Assembly: GCF_026420145.1 (NCBI RefSeq)
Contig: NZ_JAPMLV010000001.1
Coordinates: forward strand, 248,001-312,000
Direction of reading: 5' to 3'
Length of the DNA: 64,000 bases
Source of the DNA: Enterobacter pseudoroggenkampii
Lineage (GTDB): Bacteria; Pseudomonadota; Gammaproteobacteria; Enterobacterales; Enterobacteriaceae
Shown here: in pieces, positions 25,102-33,252 of the stretch
Position numbering within the stretch: position 1 is the first letter of the stretch
How the letters are laid out: every line of letters starts with the position of its first letter
Made by a program: the position numbers and the translations under genes
The notes under the pieces: model-generated
Database searches by the model: none
What the model was told of the DNA's origin: nothing
The model's input: only the letters and a program-made list of their open reading frames with translations

Positions 25102-25288
25102 ATCCATTAGCCGTCAAGGAAAATAAACTTTTCCGGCTTTTATTAATTTATTTTTCAATCATACCTAAAGAGACGTACAATGTAGTTAATCATAAATGTG
25201 ACTTAAAGATGCTAAGAGTTTGTTCGCTAAAATGGTTATGGGAATTAGGAAAGAGAAAATTTACTTTTTATGGGGATGAGTTGAAGAA

Positions 25289-25855
25289 ATGATTAAATAT
25301 AATCTAATCTCTAAAATAAATATCTTTTCTGATAGTAATGTCATTGGGCGGATAGGTGGAAACATCCCTGAATTCTTTTTAGATAAACTAGATGAAGTTC
25401 AGGGTTATAAGTTTTATTTGACAGTTCAGAATCCTGATATTGGACATGAGTATATTACGATACTTACTTCTGAAGGATATGACGATATGATTGATAACAA
25501 TATCTACCCTAATTGTTCAGTAAAAGTTTTTACGCATACGTTTTCTGATGAAAGCAATAATGAAGAATTTACGATAAAATACATTAACAAGGCAGTTATT
25601 GTTGGGTATGATAAGGTTGAAGGTGAAGAGTTTGATTTTATCACTAAAACCGAAGAAGCAAGGTTAATACAATCTGAAGATTATTATTTTGATGCTTTGC
25701 AAAAGGATGGTTATAAATTTTTTATGCAGGTTGATGAAGATTATTATCCAGATACATTGCTTGATGGTGATTACATCTTTGGGTACGGTGCTTTGTATTT
25801 GTATAAGAATATATCCAGCGGAAAAATTATAGCTGGTTTTTGGCAATGCTCGTAA
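25289..25855 (+). CDS. Unrecognised acidic protein, immunity-like
   Basis: This 188-residue protein is of unknown family. It is strongly acidic and rich in aromatic residues, with two parts that resemble each other in style: EVQGYKFYLTVQNPD (near residue 37) and KDGYKFFMQVDEDYYPDTL (near 146). It has no signal peptide or membrane span. It lies in the AT-rich tail of the Rhs island after a toxin-immunity pair, so an orphan immunity gene is the most likely reading. A GATGAG sequence before the ATG may serve as ribosome site. No partner toxin is present next to it. Confidence 0.55.
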   Translation: MIKYNLISKINIFSDSNVIGRIGGNIPEFFLDKLDEVQGYKFYLTVQNPDIGHEYITILTSEGYDDMIDNNIYPNCSVKVFTHTFSDESNNEEFTIKYINKAVIVGYDKVEGEEFDFITKTEEARLIQSEDYYFDALQKDGYKFFMQVDEDYYPDTLLDGDYIFGYGALYLYKNISSGKIIAGFWQCS

Positions 25856-26347
25856 AGATAAGTGATTAATAAAAAGCCGGATTATATCGGTTATTTCCTT
25901 CTTATATAATAATGATGATATTATATTTTTAATGCAAAATGTATTTCTTCTAAAGTTTTTACTTTCGGTTATAAGTTTCTTTTCGCTAATCAAACATGAC
26001 ATTAATATCAGACGTCAGAAAAATACATGCCTGTATAATTTAAGAATAGTGACATATCCATGTTCAAATTTTATTTTTAGAACTGTTGATATTTGAAAGT
26101 ATAGATTTATAGTAGTTAAGAAAGTAAGTCGATGCGTACAATACAATAGGATATCCTTTATGAGATTGTAAAGGTAATCGATATAAAATATAATCTGATT
26201 TAAGGGTTTGATTTCTGGTGGTAAAAATGGTTCAAAAAATTACCCTGATTATTAAATTTGATCAAAGTACAGTTCAATGGAATATATAATCCTATTATTA
26301 ACACTTGCTTTATAAAGTATAAAAGATAAAACTCAAGGATTTTGCGT
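25856..26347. other. AT-rich intergenic stretch without supported gene
   Basis: About 490 nt of very AT-rich DNA between two immunity-like genes. I see no frame with a ribosome site and credible protein, and no Rhs core similarity. An antisense frame of 112 codons (26002 to 25664) mostly shadows the preceding gene. Confidence 0.5.
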
Positions 26348-26714
26348 ATGAGTCAGTTAGAATACAGAAAAGCGTATGGTTTAGATGATTTAATATATAA
26401 TGTTATGGGTGGGTATGCTTAGACAATTTTGTGTGTGTACAAAAGAATATGAAGAAACTGCTAAAGAAGAGCTTGTTTGTTATTTAGATAACCATCCTAT
26501 CATTAGTGATGACGATGAGGAAGTATATCCTGATTTTGTTGTTGATAATTCTCTAGAGTTGTTTTTCTATGGAGATCAATTTATAGATGTATTACATAAT
26601 ATCTCTATCCAAAGAGAAAAACCATCTGTAGCGGATTTCATATCAGCTTTAAATTTTTATCTCGAGAACGATAACTTCATAGAGCTTTTATTTAAAGAGC
26701 GAGAGATTAATTAA
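26348..26714 (+). pseudogene. Immunity-like gene broken by a frameshift near its 5' end
   Basis: An ATG at 26348, preceded by AAGGA, opens a frame reading MSQLEYRKAYGLDDLIYN that stops at 26420-26422. The next frame over continues without a break to 26714 and encodes an acidic protein (RQFCVCTKEYEETAKEELVC..., then ELFFYGDQFIDVLHNI). In that frame the only starts (ATG at 26400 and 26415) lack a ribosome site. A one-base shift between about 26400 and 26420 would join the two parts into a protein of ~121 residues. I therefore read it as one gene with a frameshift. The family is not certain; size and place suggest an immunity protein. Confidence 0.55.
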
Positions 26715-26799
26715 AAATTTATTTACTTAGCTTGTTTGAAGGTAGTACATACTGAGAATGTAATTCTAAATTAATTGGTTATTACTGAGGGCTATATTT

Positions 26800-27384
26800 A
26801 TGGATGCGTCTGAGACTATTGTGAATGAGATTGAAAAAGCATTAAAACAACTTATTGTCATTTGCAATAAACACTCGCTGTCAGGAAGTTTCAGCACCGT
26901 CACTGATCTGGACAATGCCTTCCCGTCCAACTTACCTCGTTCGACAGAGGTGGAATTTTTATATGAAAATTATAATCCTGAAAAGTTAAAGATTGAAACA
27001 GGCTTCACGCCAATTAAACTTCACTCGGCCAGTGAGCTCTTGAAGGCTCAAAGTGGTTATGAATACTTACCAGATAATTATCTTGTTATTGGTAATGATT
27101 TAGGCGGAGGTAAACCTATAATTGCGGTTATCGATGAAGGGAGTTCCTCTGTTTATGCAGGTTGTGATGTAATTGAACCGTTTCAGATAGCTAGTAGTCT
27201 CTCTGGGTTCATATTTTCTCTAGCTGAGCTTATTGATTTGGTATATGGCCAATACGATATCTTTGATATAGCAGATGATAATGACGAAGTAAAAGATGAT
27301 TTTATTGATGAATTGCGGGGAAGGATTGTGCCTCTTATCGGTAATGAAAACTTCAATGCGTTTTATAATTATTTTTATGGATAG
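26800..27384 (+). CDS. SUKH (SMI1/KNR4)-like immunity protein
   Basis: This 194-residue protein has a SUKH-like layout: an N-terminal helix, a central region with YLPDNYLVIGNDLGGGKPIIAVI (near residue 85-108), and a helical acidic C-terminus. The glycine-rich turn preceding a strand is the usual signature of this superfamily. It is another orphan immunity candidate in the Rhs island tail, without a toxin partner. A TGAGG sequence is found 8 nt before the ATG. The call is based on the pattern and is less sure than for the gene at 23544. Confidence 0.6.
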   Translation: MDASETIVNEIEKALKQLIVICNKHSLSGSFSTVTDLDNAFPSNLPRSTEVEFLYENYNPEKLKIETGFTPIKLHSASELLKAQSGYEYLPDNYLVIGNDLGGGKPIIAVIDEGSSSVYAGCDVIEPFQIASSLSGFIFSLAELIDLVYGQYDIFDIADDNDEVKDDFIDELRGRIVPLIGNENFNAFYNYFYG

Positions 27385-27537
27385 ATTTTTTCATTAAAAG
27401 GAAACCCTCACGGTAAAATATTCTTTTATAGCGAGATGAGGTTCTCTTTTTTTTACGGGTATTTTAAACAAAATTTAAAAGAGTAATGCTATTTATTTAA
27501 GTGGAATTAATCTAATGTATGAAAGGAGAAGGATTAT

Positions 27538-27924
27538 ATGCAGACTACGCGAGTAATGGGAGAAGGATATGAACCTTACGTTGAGCAATTAGGTGACAAA
27601 CTGATTTATTCCTTACCTGTTGAATCGGGATTTGTCAGTTTTCATTTTGAGTTTGATATTCGTCAGATCGATCTTGACGTCCTGCTGTCCGATCATTACC
27701 GGCGGGCCGTCCTGGAAGTGTCCGCACACACTTTGCTCCAGCGCTCGACGTTGAAGGGACATAAACGATTCACTCAGAACGATTTTGATAACCTTATTGC
27801 CACTACCCTTCATGCATCGCAAGAGCATCTTAGCGCATTCATTTCTCAGATTAATCGGGAGCACAATATTTCGATTGAACATTATGTTAATGACATAATG
27901 AATAGACGCTTAACTAAAGGATGA
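27538..27924 (+). CDS. Unrecognised small protein in Rhs island tail
   Basis: This 128-residue protein begins MQTTRVMGEGYEPYVEQLGD. The first half looks beta-rich (LIYSLPVESGFVSFHFEFDI), and the second half is helical with HASQEHLSAFISQINREHNI. It has no membrane span or signal. AAGGAGAAGG just before the ATG is a strong ribosome site. Base composition is less AT-rich in its middle (27680-27760) than the neighbouring genes, which may reflect a separate origin. Immunity function is possible from context only. Confidence 0.5.
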   Translation: MQTTRVMGEGYEPYVEQLGDKLIYSLPVESGFVSFHFEFDIRQIDLDVLLSDHYRRAVLEVSAHTLLQRSTLKGHKRFTQNDFDNLIATTLHASQEHLSAFISQINREHNISIEHYVNDIMNRRLTKG

Positions 27925-27980
27925 ATATACCGATCCCAGATAAGGTCAACATTCATCTTAAAATCACGCTGTATCTACAG

Positions 27981-28022
27981 CTCTTTTCAACCTCGTGCTG
28001 CCCGAAGAAGTCAAATCGATTT
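27981..28022 (+). pseudogene. Fragment of a glutathione S-transferase gene
   Basis: 42 nt here match 37064-37105 inside the intact gst gene of this window with about four differences. In frame it reads LFN-VLPEEVKSI, as in the intact protein. The similarity stops at about 28022, where an Rhs core fragment starts. It is a remnant with no coding capacity. Confidence 0.65.
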
Positions 28023-28023
28023 C

Positions 28024-28161
28024 GAGATAACCGACGAATGCGGCTAAGTGCGCAGAAGCGGCCAGCTCTGCAGCTTTGGCGAGGTACGTCATCGGAGCCA
28101 AGGTTTCCCATGTGTTGTGAATCGCATGGCGATGGCACATCAGCCGCTTCGCTATGCCGGA
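28024..28161 (+). pseudogene. Decayed Rhs core fragment
   Basis: Read in frame from 28024, this 138-nt piece matches residues 1175-1220 or so of the intact Rhs protein (DNA 22862-22999). Shared stretches include SFGEVRH, VVNR and AMAHQPLRYAG. One in-frame stop lies at 28045-28047. It is a displaced piece of an rhs shell, and the gst fragment abuts its 5' end. It marks the far edge of the Rhs-derived region. Confidence 0.85.
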
Positions 28162-28314
28162 AAAATATATACTTTGCCTTTTAACAGGAGCAATATATAA
28201 AAATATTTGTGCGGATGCAATCTTCGACTACTTTTACGATACTAACATGTTAATGAATATCATGCTTTCGGTAAAATCTGTCAGGAGCAAAACGATTCAA
28301 GACAAGGACAAGTG

Positions 28315-28692
28315 ATGAGTAATGTTAAAAATCTTATTGCAGCGTATATTAACTGCTTTGAAGAAAATGATGTTCTCACTATCGGAATAGGAGATGACAC
28401 TCATGATCCAAAAAACTTTATCATTATAGGACGATTTGATGAGGATGAATTACCCATTAACGACTGCATTGGATTTCAGAGTGAGTCAACGGAATATGAG
28501 TTAACAGACTCTATTCGTTCCGTTCAACTCACAGATGGCAAACTTGTGATCGTGCTTAATGATGATGCCGCAAAAAAAATTGGCATCAGCGAATATCGCG
28601 TGGTCATTCCTGCAGCAAAAGATTTTAAATCGCTTGAAAAGTATTTAAGAGAAATGTTTGATGGCAGTGATGTGCCGCTACAATTACCGTAA
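28315..28692 (+). CDS. Immunity-like protein (possibly Imm10-type)
   Basis: This 125-residue protein starts MSNVKNLIAAYINCFEEND, preceded by AAGGACAAG. It contains an acidic middle (RFDEDELPINDCIGFQ) and a beta-hairpin with QLTDGKLVIVLNDDAAK, then YRVVIPAAK. The pattern of an acidic beta-rich protein with a C-terminal helix recalls the Imm10 immunity group, but I am not sure of the family. It lies directly after an Rhs core fragment, so it was probably the immunity gene of a lost Rhs tip. Confidence 0.6.
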   Translation: MSNVKNLIAAYINCFEENDVLTIGIGDDTHDPKNFIIIGRFDEDELPINDCIGFQSESTEYELTDSIRSVQLTDGKLVIVLNDDAAKKIGISEYRVVIPAAKDFKSLEKYLREMFDGSDVPLQLP

Positions 28693-28838
28693 GGTTTTAG
28701 CTACTACATGGCTATCTTAGCACCCGAACTTTAAAAGATGCAGGCGGGACATTTCGAGTAGAGGGCACATGTGCTGAGCCAACGTTTAACGGCGAATAGG
28801 ATTGCTACGTCACTGTATGAGGTGAAAGCGAAAGATAT

Positions 28839-28862
28839 GTCCGCTTTGTGCCAGCAGCGGAC
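28839..28862. repeat. Short palindrome (GTCCGCT-N10-AGCGGAC)
   Basis: A 7-bp perfect inverted repeat with a 10-nt loop. Related copies with the same spacing are at 30556-30580 and 34094-34117. Similar TCCGCT...AGCGGA elements recur between enterobacterial genes. It lies next to the end of the LysR gene and may fold as a terminator or RNA hairpin. Confidence 0.6.
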
Positions 28863-28879
28863 GTTGCGCGGTATGTTAG

Positions 28880-29776
28880 TTATGATACGAAATGTTTGCG
28901 TAAGATTTTTTCTAATAGTGAAAAAATTACTGTGACCCTTTTTGGAGTAATCGTCTGATAAGGCCGATATAAATAAAATTGCCATTTCTCCTGTCGCAGT
29001 TCTGGCAGGGGTTTTATGAGTTGACCATTTGCTAAGTACTCTCTACAGATAAAATCGCTGGACTGTACAACCGTTTTGCCAGCCAAAGCGGCCTGAATTT
29101 CTGCGTATGGGTCCGTAGTATAAAATTCAATATGACGAGGGACAAAGGTATTCACTGCGTCACTCATAAATTCAAAGATTTTTCCCGTTTCAGGATTAAG
29201 TAAACCACTGAATGGATAACGTTGCCGAAGATCTTCTAAATCCGTTGGAGCTCCCAGGCGCGCAACGAGTTCTGGGGATGCTACCAAAATATGTTCCACC
29301 TGCGTGATATTTTTAATGATAAAGTTTGGATTAGGTTCTCGCCCGACGCGTATACCTATATCGATACGATGCTCGACAGTATCAAGTTTCATCATGTCTA
29401 AACGCCAGTCGATAAATAATTCAGGATATGGGCGTAGCGCAGTCAATAGTTCATATAATACTTGTTCATGCTTTGGAAATCGAAGCGACGTGATACGGAC
29501 AATGCCCTTCATTTCATTATCATCTTTCGCCGTCTGAAATAGTTTTTCCGAATCCTCTAGCAGTCGCCTGGCTTGAGGTAAAAAAAGCTCACCGAAGCTT
29601 GTGAGAAAGATCGAGCGAGTATTGCGTCTGAAAAGGGGTTCATCAAGCTGTTTCTCCAGCTCAGCGATTGTTCGTGTTACAACCGATGGTGAAACCGAAA
29701 GCTTTATAGAGGCTTCGCGGAAGTTGAGGGTCTCAGCGGCGATGATAAAAAACTTCAGAGCATCAAGTTTGTTCAT
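28880..29776 (-). CDS. LysR-family regulator
   Basis: This 298-residue LysR protein has the N-terminal winged helix-turn-helix (MNKLDALKFFIIAAETLNFREASIKL, then SPSVVTRTIAELEKQL at residues 30-45) and a substrate-binding domain ending with YLYRPYQTITPKRV. I placed the start at 29776 because the family sequence begins there; an upstream ATG at 29818 adds 14 atypical residues. It is divergent from a flavin reductase-like gene with 129 nt between, so it probably controls that gene and itself. The effector is unknown. Composition is more AT-rich than core genes, so it may be acquired. Confidence 0.88.
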   Translation of the reverse strand: MNKLDALKFFIIAAETLNFREASIKLSVSPSVVTRTIAELEKQLDEPLFRRNTRSIFLTSFGELFLPQARRLLEDSEKLFQTAKDDNEMKGIVRITSLRFPKHEQVLYELLTALRPYPELFIDWRLDMMKLDTVEHRIDIGIRVGREPNPNFIIKNITQVEHILVASPELVARLGAPTDLEDLRQRYPFSGLLNPETGKIFEFMSDAVNTFVPRHIEFYTTDPYAEIQAALAGKTVVQSSDFICREYLANGQLIKPLPELRQEKWQFYLYRPYQTITPKRVTVIFSLLEKILRKHFVS

Positions 29777-29905
29777 GATTGTTGTGAAAGTTGCAATAAT
29801 GTTTTTTGATATTAGCAATTAATTTGCAATTATTCCAGTCGTATAATCAAACCATCAAACAAGTAATCTATCGTATCCTTTTATCAGAACTTTGAAGAGT
29901 AATTT

Positions 29906-30478
29906 ATGGCAATACAACCAGTAGAATTAAACAAAGCCTATCGTTTATTGCAGGTCGGGCCAACGACGATGATATCGGCTAAAAATAATGGTATTGAAAA
30001 TGTCATGGCAGCTGCCTGGGTGGGATTAGTAGGCAATAACAAAGTGATGGCTTTTATAGGTCCACAGGCATTTACACGCGGCCTTGTCGAAAAAAGTGGA
30101 TATTACGTTGTCCAGGTCCCAGTAGTAAATCAGATGGAAATGGTTTTATATGCAGGCGGTCACAGTTATTCTGACATACCCGAAAAAAACAATAAAATCC
30201 CACTTTTTTATCAGAAAGAGTTTGATCTGCCTTTAGTTGTAGGTTGCGCTGGCTGGCTAGTCTGTAAGGTTATACCCAATGAAGAAAATGAAAAGCAGCA
30301 CAACTTGTTCATGGGGGAAATTGTCGGAGCATGGAGTGATGACCGCGTTTTCAGGAATGGGCACTGGATTTTTGATGATGCGCCTGATGAACTACGTACT
30401 GTCCATTACGTAGCTGGCGGACAGTTTTACGCCATTGGCAAAGGTACAAAATTTAATTATGGTCCGGGAAAAGACTAA
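29906..30478 (+). CDS. Flavin reductase-like (DIM6/NTAB) FMN-binding protein
   Basis: This 190-residue protein has a split-barrel flavin reductase-like fold, with PTTMISAKNNGIENVMAAAWVG (near residue 18) and FIGPQAFTRGLVEKSGYYVVQVP (near 50). These are the usual FMN-binding positions. Members bind FMN and often serve as the reductase component of oxygenases or as stand-alone flavoproteins. The partner here is not visible. The divergent LysR gene is the likely regulator. A 9-bp hairpin follows the stop. Confidence 0.82.
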   Translation: MAIQPVELNKAYRLLQVGPTTMISAKNNGIENVMAAAWVGLVGNNKVMAFIGPQAFTRGLVEKSGYYVVQVPVVNQMEMVLYAGGHSYSDIPEKNNKIPLFYQKEFDLPLVVGCAGWLVCKVIPNEENEKQHNLFMGEIVGAWSDDRVFRNGHWIFDDAPDELRTVHYVAGGQFYAIGKGTKFNYGPGKD

Positions 30479-30496
30479 TCCTTACTTCTGTATAAA

Positions 30497-30519
30497 TGTA
30501 GCCATAGAAAATGGCTACA
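30497..30519 (+). terminator. Hairpin after flavin reductase gene
   Basis: A perfect 9-bp stem, TGTAGCCAT and ATGGCTACA with a 5-nt loop, begins 18 nt after the stop codon. It has no clear U-tract, so it may stabilise the 3' end rather than terminate alone. Confidence 0.5.
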
Positions 30520-30555
30520 TAGAGGTAAGAACACCAAAATCAACCCACTAAAGAT

Positions 30556-30580
30556 GTCTGCTCTTCGCTCATAGCGGAAC
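30556..30580. repeat. Short palindrome, second copy (GTCTGCT-N10-AGCGGAAC)
   Basis: The same layout as the palindrome at 28839-28862, with one mismatch in the stem and a 10-nt loop. A half-copy (TTCCGCTCTGCGCT) follows near 30603. Confidence 0.5.
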
Positions 30581-30655
30581 TTCATCTCAGTAGGCTTATC
30601 AGTTCCGCTCTGCGCTTTAGCGTGACCCTATCGAAGCAGTTTAAGGGGGCACAGA

Positions 30656-30760
30656 ATGACGTTCGCCACTATTGATGACGTCAGAAACCGGATCGAACCG
30701 TTAGACAGAGAACTGCTCATCGGATAACGGAAATGCAAGCTGTCGTTTTTACCCGTTCTG
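30656..30760 (+). pseudogene. Fragment resembling chorismate mutase N-terminus
   Basis: After AAGGGGG, an ATG at 30656 opens 23 codons reading TIDDVRNRIEPLDRELLIG and then a TAA (30725-30727). The pattern ID-xxR-xxI-xxLDRELL is that of the first helix of AroQ-type chorismate mutases, whose members bind chorismate and isochorismate. The text after the stop (CGG...AAG...) continues weakly in the same frame. I read it as a decayed or truncated gene. The similarity is short. Confidence 0.5.
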
Positions 30761-30882
30761 GTAGCTGTTAAGGGTGAGCGGTTATGAGAAAATAACCCAC
30801 GCAAACGGTTTCGTTGGTTTTAACCGTTTTCGACACATTATCTATCGCTGTGATGGCGTTGTTGTTTAGCATTTTATTCTTT

Positions 30883-30911
30883 ACGTCTCCTCCCCTGGGG
30901 AGACGTCTTTT
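30883..30911 (+). terminator. Rho-independent terminator
   Basis: ACGTCTCC (30883-30890) pairs with GGAGACGT (30899-30906), followed by CTTTTT. It ends the region holding the chorismate mutase-like fragment. No intact gene reads into it, so it is probably a relic. From here to about 31090 I see no supported gene. Confidence 0.65.
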
Positions 30912-31090
30912 TCCCACGCACTCTTCACAATGTCTGCAACCCCAAACGCCCCTGAAAAATCGCCTTTGATAAGGGATTAGATGTACCTCTATGAGAGTTT
31001 GGCCATCAGAAGAAAGGGTTTGAGCTCTGGATGGAAGTCAGTTGCAGCCATGTTCCGTATTCGCTGCAGGGGAACCTGCTCTGAGTTTGT

Positions 31091-31297
31091 TTAACCTTTC
31101 CACGGCAATAACGTCTCTTTCGCACGGAACGGGAGGCGCGTAAAAATAACCCTGTATCTCTGCACACCTTCCTCAAGGATACGATCAAATTGCTCCTGAG
31201 TTTCAACACCTTCAGCGACAGCTCTAGCGACAGTGGCACAGTCCGGCCGAACGACGGCATCTTTAACAAAACTGCCGTCAATTTTGATTTTGTCAAA
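31091..31297 (-). pseudogene. Remnant of an EAL-domain (c-di-GMP phosphodiesterase) gene
   Basis: On the minus strand the frame reads FDKIKIDGSFVKD, then AEGVETQEQFDRILEEGV, which are the conserved EAL-domain segments that normally hold metal- and substrate-binding residues. About 25-30 residues that should separate the two segments are missing, and the family's closing GYLFSRP-type motif is degenerate. No EAL motif, signal or other domain is visible upstream. The piece is therefore an inactive fragment, only about 70 codons long. Confidence 0.8.
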
Positions 31298-31429
31298 CGT
31301 GAACATGCGCGGATCATGTCTATGCGTTATGGTATACCGCCCGATCACCATATTTCACAGGCGTTTCCCCAGATAAAAAATTATCTGTAAAAGCATCGAA
31401 AACGCCTCTTATCGAAGGGTATTTTTACG

Positions 31430-32566
31430 TCAGTTTTTATGGCCGGTAACTGACCAGAATGCGGCCTGAACGTTTTCTGGTGAAGTCTTTCCGTTTGCAA
31501 GCAGAAGCTGAGTAAGGATCCGTGCTTTTGCCGGATTCAGCCCCGACGAAACAACAAAGCCGGCTTTGTTATCATCGACCTCGACGTTACGTTTTACTGC
31601 TCCTGTATAGGAGCGCGATGCGCGGACCACGACAAGTCCATGCTCCCGGGCCGCTTTGAGCGCAGCTAACGCTGAGGCGGATGTATTTCCGTCTCCCACG
31701 CCGGCGAGAATAATTCCTTTTGCACCATCACGCACCGCATTGTTGATTTGGACATCGTCCATATTACTGTGGGCATAAATGATCTCAACCCGCGGAAGTT
31801 TATGGGATGCAGGTAATTGTAGAGACAGACGAGATTCTGCCGGCACCGGGGTAATATAATGAACTTCTGCCGCATCGACATAACCCAGTGGGCCGGCGTA
31901 AGGTGACTGAAAAGTAGCCACTCCGGTTGTATCCGATTTCGTGGACCAAATCGGTGACTGGATAGTGTCATTCATCACAATCATTACTCCCCGTCCCTTC
32001 GATTGTTTGTCCACAGCAGTATTCACAGATTCAAGCAAATTAGCAGGGCCATCTGCACCAGTTGCTGTCGCCGGTCGCATGGCTCCAGTAATAATAACAG
32101 GCTGGGGGTGATGTATTACCAGACTGAGGAAAAAAGCTGTCTCTTCAAGAGTATCTGTGCCATGGGTAATAATAATAGCGTCAGCGGCACCTGTACTGAA
32201 CAGATCGTCGATCTTCTGGGCAAGATCAAACCAGATTTTATCATTCATGTCCTGAGAACCAATGGATGCGACCTGGACACTACTAAGCTGGGCTTTTTTA
32301 TCCAATCCTGGAACGGCTGCAAGCAATACTCTTGGGCTGATGGCGCCGGATGTGTATCCGATAGAGCTGGAGTCTTCACCAGTGCTCTGTCCAGCAATGG
32401 TACCGCCGGTAGCAAGGATCATCAATTTAGGCAGAGCTTCAGTCGCTTTTTGGCTATATGTCGTTAATGACGGCGAGGCCGTTGCAGCCTGAGAACCATG
32501 AGTAAATAGCGAGGCATATACTAGTGTTAGCGCAAACGCGACAGGATGATTTATAGGCTTGAACAT
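31430..32566 (-). CDS. ansB: Type II (periplasmic) L-asparaginase
   Basis: This 378-residue protein has a signal peptide (about residues 1-27, ending SQAA) and both asparaginase signatures: ILATGGTIAG with the nucleophile threonine near residue 55, and IITHGTDTLEE near residue 128. The conserved lysine and aspartate for the second triad are also present (TGAMRP region). It hydrolyses asparagine, and more slowly glutamine, to the acid and ammonia in the periplasm. The residues between the signal and the domain are ~20 longer than in E. coli AnsB, so it may be a paralogue. The fragment upstream on the same strand is a dehydratase remnant. Confidence 0.88.
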   Translation of the reverse strand: MFKPINHPVAFALTLVYASLFTHGSQAATASPSLTTYSQKATEALPKLMILATGGTIAGQSTGEDSSSIGYTSGAISPRVLLAAVPGLDKKAQLSSVQVASIGSQDMNDKIWFDLAQKIDDLFSTGAADAIIITHGTDTLEETAFFLSLVIHHPQPVIITGAMRPATATGADGPANLLESVNTAVDKQSKGRGVMIVMNDTIQSPIWSTKSDTTGVATFQSPYAGPLGYVDAAEVHYITPVPAESRLSLQLPASHKLPRVEIIYAHSNMDDVQINNAVRDGAKGIILAGVGDGNTSASALAALKAAREHGLVVVRASRSYTGAVKRNVEVDDNKAGFVVSSGLNPAKARILTQLLLANGKTSPENVQAAFWSVTGHKN

Positions 32567-32592
32567 GACTTATTCCTTAGATAAAAGGCAGA

Positions 32593-32730
32593 TGCCTTAA
32601 CTTTTGTCGCCGATACTTTGGCTGGAGCATCATGGGGCATGACAATCGTAGCCGACATACCGGGTAATTTTGCAGACAGAGTGGTAGCCTGAACATAATT
32701 TCCGGATGAAAAGGCCAGAGTACCGACTGA
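32593..32730 (-). pseudogene. Remnant of a PLP-dependent threonine/serine dehydratase gene
   Basis: Read on the minus strand, this piece gives GTLAFSSGN, then AKLPGMSATIVMPHDAP, which match the fold-type II threonine dehydratase / serine racemase motif (AFSSGNHAQG, then ATIVMPEDAP). The catalytic lysine segment and the rest are absent. The piece lies immediately upstream of ansB on the same strand, so a longer amino-acid degradation operon may have been cut down. It is an inactive fragment of about 46 codons. Confidence 0.75.
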
Positions 32731-32739
32731 GAGCAGGCG

Positions 32740-33252
32740 TTATAATTACTCATCTATCAATTTTTCAGCAGATGCAACTACATCACCATAAGCAAGTAGT
32801 GTTATATAAAGAACACCTCATTTATACACACCTTGTCCTTTCACTTCCAGTTCTCACTCTGGAAGACAAGCTTATATTGCGACACATCTCAAAGAAAAAA
32901 TCCCTGGAACATAAATGGGGTTATTTAATCTATGTAATTTATTCCATACAAAATTTGATACAGAATCCACTAATGAGTCAAAAGTTGTCCTGGTGATGGT
33001 TTTAACAGAATTGATGTTATCAAAATATAAAAAACAGAACTAATGCATGCACAATGTTAACAATATGAAAACATTTTCAAGTCAACGTGTTAACAAAAAG
33101 ACGGGTGTTAAAGTTTAATATGTCAACTATGATTTTTAATTGGCTTTTTAATAAGCCACTGTTTTCTTTGCTTACATTTCAAAAAGACTACGGCCTCGTT
33201 GCGGGAGGAATAGATGGTGCTTGTCTGCTGCGTGCCAGGAGCGGTCATTGAT
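32740..33252. other. Intergenic stretch without supported gene
   Basis: About 510 nt of AT-rich DNA. Short frames exist (for example 32706-32996 and 33120-33251, both plus strand), but they lack ribosome sites and resemble no family. An imperfect hairpin TGGCTT...AAGCCA is present near 33140. Confidence 0.5.

Noticed and set aside
25664..26002. Minus-strand frame of 112 codons
   Set aside because: It mostly shadows the gene at 25289-25855, has no ribosome site, and its composition is that of antisense AT-rich DNA.
27921..28184. Plus-strand frame of 87 codons
   Set aside because: It reads across the gst and rhs fragments in a different frame from both, so it is a chance open frame.
28824..28958. 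A frame (ESERYVRFVPAAD...) that resembles the end of the immunity gene at 28315-28692
   Set aside because: Half of it is antisense to the C-terminus of the LysR gene and it includes the short palindrome. The similarity is limited to a few residues.
31006..31317. Minus-strand frame of 103 codons over the EAL remnant
   Set aside because: It is a different frame from the EAL motifs and has no recognisable sequence.
32706..32996. Plus-strand frame of 96 codons upstream of the ansB region
   Set aside because: No ribosome site, no family resemblance, and its start overlaps the dehydratase remnant on the other strand.
33120..33251. Plus-strand frame of 43 codons (MSTMIFNWLF...)
   Set aside because: No ribosome site and no family support; the DNA holds an imperfect hairpin instead.
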